A stretch of 64,000 nucleotides of DNA from Collinsella aerofaciens (GTDB taxonomy: Bacteria; Actinomycetota; Coriobacteriia; Coriobacteriales; Coriobacteriaceae). The stretch covers positions 62,001-126,000 of the forward strand of contig NZ_JAQLDQ010000001.1 of the NCBI RefSeq assembly GCF_028209395.1. Direction: 5' to 3'. Of this stretch, positions 8,091 through 15,531 are shown in pieces. The position numbers were made by a program, and so were the translations under genes. Numbering within the stretch: position 1 is the first letter of the stretch; each line of letters opens with the position of its first letter. The notes under the pieces were generated by a model. It had not been told where the DNA came from. It did not search any database and saw only the letters and a program-made list of their open reading frames with translations.

Positions 8091-9329
8091 ATGACAAAAG
8101 ACGATAGGCGGGCATTCGAGGTACCCGATCGACTCTTTGAATACGTAAGGGCGGTCGTTGACAACCGTGCGTTAGCGACGGTGCTGCTCTTTTTGCTGAG
8201 TCTGCTGCTCATCGGCATCGACAATATCGTTGGCATCCTGGCAGTTCTACTCATTGGCTTTTTGCTGATTGATCGATTCGAAATCGTTCGCCGCTGTGTG
8301 GTGATCGGCGGCGCCGCGTGGACAATTACGTTGGCGATCGGGTCCATGGCGCTTGGCGGTATTGGCGAGCCCGTATTCTTTGACGCCGGCTTTGTGTTCA
8401 ACATGCTTGGATTTGTGCTGGCGCTTGCCGTGTGCGTCCTGTTCTTCTGCGGACGCGCCCTGTACTACCAGGGTTACGAGCAGGGCGAGCTGCACGCCGA
8501 CCGCGTGATTGCCGCCCGCATTCAGGACCGTCTGATCGATAACCCCGACACATGGGACAACATTGACGGCGACTTCCTCGAGGTCGAGGGCGCGCTCAAC
8601 CGGGCGCGCGATTGCGAGCGTAGGGTTCAACAAGCCCTGCGTGACGAATCCCACCGCAAAGATGACCTGGTGACGTACCTGGCGCACGACCTGCGCACGC
8701 CGCTCGCCAGCGTGGTGGGCTACCTTTCGCTCTTGCAGGAGGCCCCCGATTTGCCGCTTGAGCAGCGCACACGTTTTACGGGCGTGGCACTCGACAAGGC
8801 CCACCGGCTCGATGCGCTCATCGAGGAGTTCTTCGACATCACGCGCTTTGATTTCCACGATATCGTGCTCACCCGCAGCTACGTCGATTTGGGGCTCTTA
8901 CTGGCACAGGTGGCCGACGAGTTCTATCCCATTCTCAACGAACAGCATAAAGAAGCCCAGGTTGATATCTGCGAGGATCTGACGGTGCTCGTGGACGGCG
9001 ACAAGATGGCTCGCGTATTCAACAACATCATGAAAAACGCCGTTGCCTATAGCTATGAAGGCTCGATGATCACGATTGAGGCCAGACGTTTGGGTAACGG
9101 CGGCGTGCGCGTACGATTTATAAACCAGGGCGATCCGATCCCTGAGCCAAAGCTCAAGGTGATCTTTGAGAAGTTCTATCGCCTGGATGCGGCGCGTGCG
9201 ACCAATCGCGGCGGCGCTGGGCTGGGTCTCGCCATCGCCAAGGAGATTGTATGCGCGCATGGCGGCACCATCGCGTGCGAATCGACGCCCGAGCATACCG
9301 TTTTTACCATCGAGCTGCCCGCCGCGTAG
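8091..9329 (+). CDS. Membrane sensor histidine kinase, VanS-like
   Basis: Cognate kinase of the preceding regulator, translated from a GGGGGAG Shine-Dalgarno. Four probable membrane spans lie within residues 25-125 with very short extracellular loops, so any ligand is probably sensed in or near the membrane. Phosphoacceptor His199 lies in LAHDLRTPL, followed by the N box NNIMKNAV and the GGAGLGLAI ATP-lid region. The order GYLSLLQEAPDLP ... EFFDITRFD is VanS-like. It could respond to cell-wall precursors or glycopeptides; this is inference. Confidence 0.92.
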   Translation: MTKDDRRAFEVPDRLFEYVRAVVDNRALATVLLFLLSLLLIGIDNIVGILAVLLIGFLLIDRFEIVRRCVVIGGAAWTITLAIGSMALGGIGEPVFFDAGFVFNMLGFVLALAVCVLFFCGRALYYQGYEQGELHADRVIAARIQDRLIDNPDTWDNIDGDFLEVEGALNRARDCERRVQQALRDESHRKDDLVTYLAHDLRTPLASVVGYLSLLQEAPDLPLEQRTRFTGVALDKAHRLDALIEEFFDITRFDFHDIVLTRSYVDLGLLLAQVADEFYPILNEQHKEAQVDICEDLTVLVDGDKMARVFNNIMKNAVAYSYEGSMITIEARRLGNGGVRVRFINQGDPIPEPKLKVIFEKFYRLDAARATNRGGAGLGLAIAKEIVCAHGGTIACESTPEHTVFTIELPAA

Positions 9330-9432
9330 CGTAGGCGCCCTTACAAACACCTGACAATGCGCTCACGTACGTATGAGCCGCGGTTTCTACTATCGATACT
9401 GCTGAATTGATATCGACGTGGAGGTATGCGGT

Positions 9433-10308
9433 ATGACGGCTGGTGTGGCTATGGAGCCCACGGAGCTCGAGGAGCTAATGGAGGCGCGAGCCGAGGCTGC
9501 GCACGAGCGCGAAGTCGGAGACGCGACGCGCCCAACGGCGCAGGACCTTGCCGCCTCGCCGACGCGCATCGACGTCGAGGGCCTCGACCTGTTCTATGGC
9601 GATCACCATGCGCTCAAGGACGTGAATATCAAGATCCGCGACAAGCAGATCACTTCGTTCATCGGGCCTTCGGGCTGCGGAAAGTCCACGTTGCTGCGCT
9701 GCTTTAACCGCATGAACGACGGCATCAAGGATTGCCGCATCGAGGGCAAGATTGCGCTCGATGGTCAAGATATCCTGGGCGATTGCGACATCTGCCGTTT
9801 GCGCCAGCGCGTGGGCATGGTGTTCCAACGCCCCAACCCATTTCCCATGAGCATCTACGACAACGTCGCCTACGGTCCTCGCGGTATGGGAGTGCGCGAC
9901 CGCGCCGTGCTCGATGAGCTGGTCGAGGACTCCCTGCGTCGCGCTGCCCTGTGGGACGAGGTCAAGGACAAGCTCAAAGAGTCGGGTCTGGGTCTTTCGG
10001 GCGGCCAGCAGCAGCGTCTGTGCATCGCCCGCGCACTTGCCGTGCAGCCCGACATTCTGCTGATGGACGAGCCGACCTCGGCACTCGACCCTGTGTCGAC
10101 GCTGGTGGTGGAGCAGCTGGCCTGCGAGCTCAAAGAGACCTGCACGCTCGTGGTCGTTACGCACAATATGCAGCAGGCGGCGCGTATCTCCGATTCGGTC
10201 GCATTCTTTTTGCTGGGTGAGCTGGTGGAGCACGCGCCCACCGCGCAACTCTTCAAGAATCCGACCGATCCGCGCACGGCGGATTATTTGACGGGGCGTT
10301 TTGGCTGA
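9433..10308 (+). CDS. pstB: Phosphate ABC transporter ATP-binding protein
   Basis: ATPase of the high-affinity PstSCAB phosphate importer. ATG at 9433 is preferred over the upstream in-frame GTG because GGAGG lies eight bases before it. The protein is 291 aa with a roughly 40-residue extra N-terminus. It has Walker [10 protein letters not shown] (78-86), the PstB-typical [14 protein letters not shown], signature LSGGQQQR and Walker [14 protein letters not shown]. No pstS, pstC or pstA precede it; the neighbour upstream is the VanS-like kinase. It is followed by a PhoB/PhoR-like pair, a context that supports the phosphate assignment. Confidence 0.95.
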   Translation: MTAGVAMEPTELEELMEARAEAAHEREVGDATRPTAQDLAASPTRIDVEGLDLFYGDHHALKDVNIKIRDKQITSFIGPSGCGKSTLLRCFNRMNDGIKDCRIEGKIALDGQDILGDCDICRLRQRVGMVFQRPNPFPMSIYDNVAYGPRGMGVRDRAVLDELVEDSLRRAALWDEVKDKLKESGLGLSGGQQQRLCIARALAVQPDILLMDEPTSALDPVSTLVVEQLACELKETCTLVVVTHNMQQAARISDSVAFFLLGELVEHAPTAQLFKNPTDPRTADYLTGRFG

Positions 10309-10372
10309 TACCATCTAGTAAAGGTACCTTTAGGGTTAAGATGCGGTCATGCCGGCCGCAAAGGGGTTCAAC

Positions 10373-11101
10373 ATGATCTATTACGTCGAGGACGATGACA
10401 GCATCAGGGATTTGACGGTCTATGCGCTGCGCAAGCAGGGAATCGAGGCCGAAGGCTTTTCGTGCGACGGTGAGTTTAAGGCTGCTGTGGCGCGACGGGT
10501 ACCCGATGCCGTCCTGCTCGACATCATGCTGCCCGATACCGATGGCTTGGCGATTATGCGTCGACTGCGTGCCGATCGCCTGACGGCGACGGTGCCCATC
10601 ATGATGCTTACCGCCAAGGATACCGAGCTCGACAAGGTGATGGCGCTCGATGGCGGTGCCGACGATTACCTGACTAAGCCGTTTTCGCTCATGGAGCTCG
10701 CCAGCCGCTGCCGCGCACTGCTGCGTCGCGGCGGCATGGTCAAGCAGGCGAGTGATGTGCTTAGCGTGGGCGACATCGTGCTCTCGCCCAGTCATCGCGA
10801 GGTGACCGTTGCCGGCGAGCCGCTTAAGCTCACCCTGCGCGAGTTCGACTTGCTCGAGTACCTCATGCGCAAGCCCGGCGTGGTCTTTTCCCGCGAGTCG
10901 TTGCTGCAGAGCGTGTGGGGCTGGGACTTCGACGGCGGTTCGCGCACCGTTGACGTGCACGTGCAGACGCTTCGCCAAAAACTGGGCGAGCATGCCGGCG
11001 CCATCGAGACGGTGCGCGGCGTGGGCTATCGCCTGGCCGAGCCTTCTGCCGACGACGGAAGCGAAGACGCAGATCCCGTAGCTGCCGCATCGGAGGAGTA
11101 G
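10373..11101 (+). CDS. OmpR-family response regulator, PhoB-like
   Basis: Receiver domain with Asp50 and Lys102 and a C-terminal winged helix ending in ETVRGVGYRLAE. ATG 10373 is chosen over ATG 10349 because AAAGGGG lies six bases upstream of it and the protein then begins directly with MIYYVEDD, like its relatives. It follows pstB by 64 bases and is three bases from its kinase. Probable role: phosphate-starvation regulator. The last residues (DDGSEDADPVAA) are a disordered acidic tail. Confidence 0.9.
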   Translation: MIYYVEDDDSIRDLTVYALRKQGIEAEGFSCDGEFKAAVARRVPDAVLLDIMLPDTDGLAIMRRLRADRLTATVPIMMLTAKDTELDKVMALDGGADDYLTKPFSLMELASRCRALLRRGGMVKQASDVLSVGDIVLSPSHREVTVAGEPLKLTLREFDLLEYLMRKPGVVFSRESLLQSVWGWDFDGGSRTVDVHVQTLRQKLGEHAGAIETVRGVGYRLAEPSADDGSEDADPVAAASEE

Positions 11102-11104
11102 CCC

Positions 11105-12529
11105 GTGGTCTTCGCCCCCCATGGAAAACATACGCTGTCGCACCGCGTTTTTGTGACGATCTTTGTCTGCGCCATGGCGGTTATCGTGGCGTTTACGGTG
11201 CTGGGTGCGTTCTTTGTGCAAAACACCTTGGCGGATGCCACGAGTGCCAATCTGGCGCAGGAAACCGAGCTCATTGCTGCCGCCCTCGACGAGCAGCAGG
11301 AGCCCATCCCGTTCTTGCGTAGCCTCGATCGCGAGGACTTGCGCATCACGCTGATTAACAAGGATGGATCGGTTGCCTACGACAACGAGGCGTCGCCTTC
11401 CACATTGCCCAACCACGGCGATCGCCCCGAGGTCATCGAGGCCTTTGAGAATGGTTCGGGTTCCGCGGAGCGCGCAAGCTCTACGCTCGACGAGATTATG
11501 CTGTATCGCGCCGTCGCCCTTGATAACGGCCAGGTTGTCCGCTTGGCACAGGCCCAGCCTGGCGTTGCGGCGATTTTGCTGTCGATGGTGGCGCCGATGC
11601 TGCTTATCGCGGCAGCGGGTGCGGTACTCTCGTTTTTTATGGCGCGCCGCGAGTCCCGTGCCATCATCGCGCCTTTGCAAGAGGTGGATTTGGACCACCC
11701 ACGCCGTAGCTATGAGCACGCCTATGCCGAGATGGTCCCCATGCTTGAGCGTATCGAGTCGCAGCGCCAGGAGCTCAAGCGCCAAATGGCGGTGCTAGCG
11801 GACAACGACCGTATGCGCCGCGAGTTCACGGCGAATATCACTCATGAGCTCAAGACGCCGCTTACGGCGATTTCGGGCTATGCCGAGCTCATCGCAAACG
11901 GCATGGTCGAGGGCGAGGACGACCTGCGCAACTTTGGCGGTCGCATCTATCGTGAGGCGGGCCGCTTGGCAGCGCTCGTCAACGACATCCTTACGCTGTC
12001 TAACTTGGACGAGGCCGAGCGTGCAACTGAGGGCGAGACGGTGCCCATTGGGTCCACGGAGCCTATTGAGCTCTCGCGCGCCGTCTATGCGGTTGAGCAG
12101 CGTCTTGAACAGGTCGCCCGTCAGGCGAATGTGACGATAAGTCATGAGACCAAGCCTGTGGTCATCGAGGGCGTGTCGCGCTTGATTGACGAGCTCATCT
12201 ATAATCTGGCAAGCAACGCCATCCGCTACAATCGACCCGGCGGTACGGTTACGCTGCAGTGCGGCACCAACGACGAAGGCCATCCGTTCCTTGCGGTCGC
12301 CGACACGGGAATCGGTATCGCGCCTGAAGAACAGGGCAAGGTATTTGAGCGGTTCTATCGCGTGGACAAGAGTAGGTCCAAGGCGCGCGGCGGAACCGGT
12401 CTGGGGCTTGCCATTGTCAAGCATGCGGCCCTGTATCATCACGCCACGCTCGATCTGTCGAGCGAGTTGGGCGTGGGAACCACCATTACGGTGACGTTTC
12501 CCATACAGCAGGACGAGCCATTCGCATAG
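11105..12529 (+). CDS. Sensor histidine kinase, PhoR-like
   Basis: Partner of the PhoB-like regulator. GTG start, Shine-Dalgarno GGAGG inside the end of the previous gene, translationally coupled. First membrane span about residues 15-38, an extracytoplasmic region of about 115 residues, second span about 157-180, then a dimerisation domain with His247 (THELKTPLTAISGYAELI) and a HATPase domain with GGTGLGLAI. The two-span layout with a sizeable sensor region is typical of Gram-positive PhoR. 474 aa. Confidence 0.9.
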   Translation: MVFAPHGKHTLSHRVFVTIFVCAMAVIVAFTVLGAFFVQNTLADATSANLAQETELIAAALDEQQEPIPFLRSLDREDLRITLINKDGSVAYDNEASPSTLPNHGDRPEVIEAFENGSGSAERASSTLDEIMLYRAVALDNGQVVRLAQAQPGVAAILLSMVAPMLLIAAAGAVLSFFMARRESRAIIAPLQEVDLDHPRRSYEHAYAEMVPMLERIESQRQELKRQMAVLADNDRMRREFTANITHELKTPLTAISGYAELIANGMVEGEDDLRNFGGRIYREAGRLAALVNDILTLSNLDEAERATEGETVPIGSTEPIELSRAVYAVEQRLEQVARQANVTISHETKPVVIEGVSRLIDELIYNLASNAIRYNRPGGTVTLQCGTNDEGHPFLAVADTGIGIAPEEQGKVFERFYRVDKSRSKARGGTGLGLAIVKHAALYHHATLDLSSELGVGTTITVTFPIQQDEPFA

Positions 12530-12554
12530 CGATACAACATAGGTATTGATGCAG

Positions 12555-12590
12555 ACGCCGCATTTGACTTTCGGGTGCGGCGTTGTTGTG
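12555..12590 (+). terminator. Probable terminator of the pstB-phoBR operon
   Basis: ACGCCGCA (12555-12562) pairs with TGCGGCGT (12576-12583), followed by a weak T-rich stretch. Confidence 0.6.
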
Positions 12591-12724
12591 CAATTTTACG
12601 ATTGCTTCCGACATTTTTACAGGAGAGCCTGTTTCTTATGTATAGAGTTTGGTCTCGGTAAAAAGATGCGATAACATACGGACAGTTTTGTCAATCCGAA
12701 CTGGGGAAATGAAAGGCAAGCTGC

Positions 12725-13381
12725 ATGACCCTTCTCGAACTGTTCCAGCTGCTGAAGAAGCACCTCAAGCTGGTCATCACCCTTCCGGTGGTCTGCGCGA
12801 TCGCCATGGGCATCGTGTCCTTCGTTGCGATGGACAACACCTATACCGCGACGACGAGCATGTACATTCTCGCCAAGACCGACGATAGCGGTCAGATGAG
12901 CTACAACGATCTCTCGGCGAGTCAGATGCTTTCCAACGATATCGCCACGCTGCTGGATAGTGATAGCGTTAAGAGCGGCGCAGCCAATGAACTGGGCCTC
13001 ACCGATCTGGATGACTACAAGGTGTCTGTTTCCTCCGAGACCACCACGCGTGTCATTACGCTTTCGGTTACCGGCACCGATGCCAAGGAGACGGCTAAGG
13101 TCGCAAAGGCCATGGCCAGCTCGGTGAGTACGGTCGCTCAGAACGTCGGCGCTGCCCAGAGCATCAACGTTATCGACGAGGCTAAGACCCCCGAAGCCCC
13201 CAGCGGTCCCAAGCGTATGCTGTACGTTGCTGTCGCGTTCCTCGCGGGCATCTTTATCGCAGTTGCCTATGTCGTTTTGGCAGACATGCTCAACACCCGC
13301 ATCCGCGGTGCCGAAGAGGCAGAAGAGCTCCTGGGCATTCCCGTTGTTGGCCGAATTCCGGCTATGAAAGGTGGTAAATAG
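12725..13381 (+). CDS. Wzz/CpsC-type chain-length and kinase-activator membrane protein
   Basis: 218 aa. First membrane helix about residues 15-36, an extracytoplasmic coiled region, and a second helix about 164-188 followed by a short cytoplasmic tail (RGAEEAEELLGIPVVGRIP) that in this family contacts the tyrosine kinase. It is the YveK/CpsC type, in which the transmembrane activator and the ATPase are separate proteins. The next gene, two bases later, encodes that kinase. Role: control of capsule or exopolysaccharide polymerisation. Confidence 0.88.
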   Translation: MTLLELFQLLKKHLKLVITLPVVCAIAMGIVSFVAMDNTYTATTSMYILAKTDDSGQMSYNDLSASQMLSNDIATLLDSDSVKSGAANELGLTDLDDYKVSVSSETTTRVITLSVTGTDAKETAKVAKAMASSVSTVAQNVGAAQSINVIDEAKTPEAPSGPKRMLYVAVAFLAGIFIAVAYVVLADMLNTRIRGAEEAEELLGIPVVGRIPAMKGGK

Positions 13382-13383
13382 GC

Positions 13384-14121
13384 ATGGCTAAGGCAAAGAA
13401 CACCGATAAACTCGTTGTACAGAATGCCGCCAAGACCCTTCTGGCCAACATCCGCTTTGCGAGCGTGGACGACCCCATTCGCACCATCACCGTTACCTCC
13501 TCGATTCCCAACGAGGGCAAGTCTACGGTTTCCATTAACCTTGCTCAGGCAATCGCCACGAGCGGCAAGTCCGTGCTTCTGGTCGAGGCCGATATGCGCC
13601 GCAGGTCCCTTTCCGATATGCTCGGCGTTCGTTCGCGCGGCGGACTCTATGCGGTCCTTTCCGAGCAGATCTCCATTGACCAGGCAATTGTCGAGACGGG
13701 TCAGAAGAACTTCTACTTCCTCGATGCCGAGCCGCATATTCCCAATCCTGCCGACATCATCGTCTCTCACCGCTTTGCCAAGCTGGTAAAGGCGCTGTCC
13801 GCCAAGTTCCAGTACGTCATCTTTGATGCTCCCCCGGTCGGCACCTTCATCGATGCTGCCGAGATTGCCAGCCTGACCGACGGCACGCTGTTCGTGGTGC
13901 GTGAGGATTTCACCAAGCGCGAGGAGGCGCTCAACGCCATCGGTCAGCTAAAAAAGTCCGAGAAGGTCAAGCTCATCGGTACCGTTATGAACTACTGCGA
14001 GACCGAGACCAGCGAGTACTACTACTCCTACTACACCAAGGACGGTAAGAAGGTGAAGAAGGGCTCCGACGATCAGGGGACTTCCAAAAAGGGCATCTTC
14101 ACCAACCGAGCAAACGTTTAG
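13384..14121 (+). CDS. Bacterial tyrosine kinase, CpsD/YwqD type
   Basis: Cytoplasmic BY-kinase, 245 aa. Walker A SSIPNEGKST (39-48), Walker A' VLLVEADMRR and Walker B VIFDAPP are all present. The C-terminus has the autophosphorylated tyrosine cluster EYYYSYYTKDG. It works with the preceding membrane activator and is opposed by the phosphatase that follows. No glycosyltransferase genes follow, so the polysaccharide it controls must be encoded elsewhere. Confidence 0.92.
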   Translation: MAKAKNTDKLVVQNAAKTLLANIRFASVDDPIRTITVTSSIPNEGKSTVSINLAQAIATSGKSVLLVEADMRRRSLSDMLGVRSRGGLYAVLSEQISIDQAIVETGQKNFYFLDAEPHIPNPADIIVSHRFAKLVKALSAKFQYVIFDAPPVGTFIDAAEIASLTDGTLFVVREDFTKREEALNAIGQLKKSEKVKLIGTVMNYCETETSEYYYSYYTKDGKKVKKGSDDQGTSKKGIFTNRANV

Positions 14122-14138
14122 TTGATTAAGGCTGACCT

Positions 14139-14789
14139 ATGCGTGACATTCATTGCCATATCTTGCCGGGTGTAGACGACGGCGCCGCCGATCTCGATGA
14201 GAGCTTGGCGATGCTCGAGGCTGCCAAGCGGGCTGGTGTAACCAGAATTGTTTGCACTCCTCACTGCCGTGATCCCTATTTTGATTACGACAAGATGTGG
14301 GATGCCTTTGAGCTGCTGCGCGATAACGCTGACGGTTTTCCGCTCCAGATGGGCTTCGAGGTCAACCATCGAAAGCTCGTTGAGCTTGGTATCGATGCCG
14401 CGGAGCACTTGCATTTCGATGGGACCAACGAGTTTCTGCTCGAGCTTTCGACGCATGCCGATGCGTATGCGTTTAGAGAGTACGAGAACACGATTTACGA
14501 TTTGCAGTGCCGTGGCTACCAGGTGATCATCGCTCATCCTGAGCGCTATCGTGCGGTTCAAAAGGATGTAAGCGTGGCGGAGCGCCTGGTCGATATGGGC
14601 TGCAAGCTGCAGGCTTCGGCGGACTTTATTGCCGGCGGTCGCTTTGGTCGCGAGAAAAAGCCGGCACAGCGCCTGTTCGATCAGAACCTGTACAGCTTCA
14701 TCGCGAGCGATGCCCATAACGTGGGTCATTACGATTGCCTGGCGAAGGCTCGCGCGAAGTTTAGCGTGCGCGGAGCTCATTTTCGCTAA
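14139..14789 (+). CDS. PHP-family tyrosine-protein phosphatase, CpsB/YwqE type
   Basis: Metal-dependent phosphatase that dephosphorylates the BY-kinase. Starts MRDIHCHILPGVDDG, the typical metal-binding first motif, with further metal ligands in CTPHCRDPYF, IIAHPERYR and ASDAHNVGH. At 216 aa it is somewhat shorter than the usual roughly 250. Third gene of the activator-kinase-phosphatase operon, 17 bases after the kinase stop. Confidence 0.9.
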   Translation: MRDIHCHILPGVDDGAADLDESLAMLEAAKRAGVTRIVCTPHCRDPYFDYDKMWDAFELLRDNADGFPLQMGFEVNHRKLVELGIDAAEHLHFDGTNEFLLELSTHADAYAFREYENTIYDLQCRGYQVIIAHPERYRAVQKDVSVAERLVDMGCKLQASADFIAGGRFGREKKPAQRLFDQNLYSFIASDAHNVGHYDCLAKARAKFSVRGAHFR

Positions 14790-14828
14790 AATCTGTCCCT
14801 AACGTTCGCATTGAATGAAAGGGCAGCC

Positions 14829-15329
14829 ATGGATATCCAACTTAAGACGGGATGCTTTGATGACGCGGCGTTGGTGCGCCGCGTCATTTTTATGGACGAG
14901 CAGGGCTACGAGAATGAGTTCGACGCTATCGACGAGGATCCGAACTGCATTCATGTGACGCTCTATGTAGACGGCGAGCTTGCCGGTTGCTCGCGCGTGT
15001 TTCCCGAAGAGCTTGAGCGCGCGGCTGACGCAGAGGCTCCGGTGTCGCCGGCGTGCGACATGGACGAAGGCGTTGCGGCGGGGGAGACCTACATTATGGG
15101 GCGCGTCGCCGTGCTGCCGGCTATGCGTCGTCGCGGACTGGCGGGTACGATCGTCGAGGCCAGTGCTTCGTGTGCACGCGATGCCGGCGCTAAGCTTATT
15201 AAGCTGCATGCGCAGGAATACGTGCTGCCGCTCTATGCAAAGGCGGGCTACACGCAAATTGCCCCGGTAGATTACGAAGACGAGGGCCAGCCCCATGTCT
15301 GGATGGCCAAGCGCGTAGATGGCAGATAG
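14829..15329 (+). CDS. GNAT-family N-acetyltransferase, ElaA-like
   Basis: 166 aa with the acetyl-CoA binding motif VAVLPAMRRRGLAGTIVEA (R/Q-x-x-G-x-G/A type) and the following helix. ATG 14829 has AAAGGG five bases upstream; an in-frame TTG at 14811 was rejected. The substrate is not predictable. It is separated from the capsule-control cassette by 39 bases and may be read from the same transcript. Confidence 0.85.
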   Translation: MDIQLKTGCFDDAALVRRVIFMDEQGYENEFDAIDEDPNCIHVTLYVDGELAGCSRVFPEELERAADAEAPVSPACDMDEGVAAGETYIMGRVAVLPAMRRRGLAGTIVEASASCARDAGAKLIKLHAQEYVLPLYAKAGYTQIAPVDYEDEGQPHVWMAKRVDGR

Positions 15330-15368
15330 GGACGTTCCTTTTCTGCCGGCACTTGGGGACGCTCCTTG
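15328..15368 (+). repeat. Fragment of a GGGACGTTCCTT-type intergenic repeat
   Basis: GGGACGTTCCTTTT and GGGGACGCTCCTTGG lie 15 bases apart. A related motif, GGGGCGTTCTT/AAGAACGTCCCC, forms the hairpin at 17794-17845. Probably a decayed REP-like hairpin. Confidence 0.4.
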
Positions 15369-15531
15369 GCAATTGGCGCATCGGAGCGCTCGGACATACA
15401 GTTTTTCGATTCCATATGTATATATGCGCGCTAATGGGTTATAAAATCTAAGTCTGAACATAGCAGGTCTGCGATTCGGCTCGGGCGACCGGGCCGTTTT
15501 TGCGGACGGGGGTAGCGCGAAAGGACTGCAC

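Noticed and set aside
7370..9329. Glycopeptide resistance locus
   Set aside because: Only the regulator and kinase resemble van genes; no ligase, dehydrogenase or dipeptidase genes are present.
10253..11785. Long minus-strand open frame of 510 codons opposite pstB and the PhoBR-like genes
   Set aside because: Composition is that of a reverse shadow of GC-rich coding DNA (many His, Arg, Gln), with no motifs and no ribosome site; the plus-strand genes are certain.
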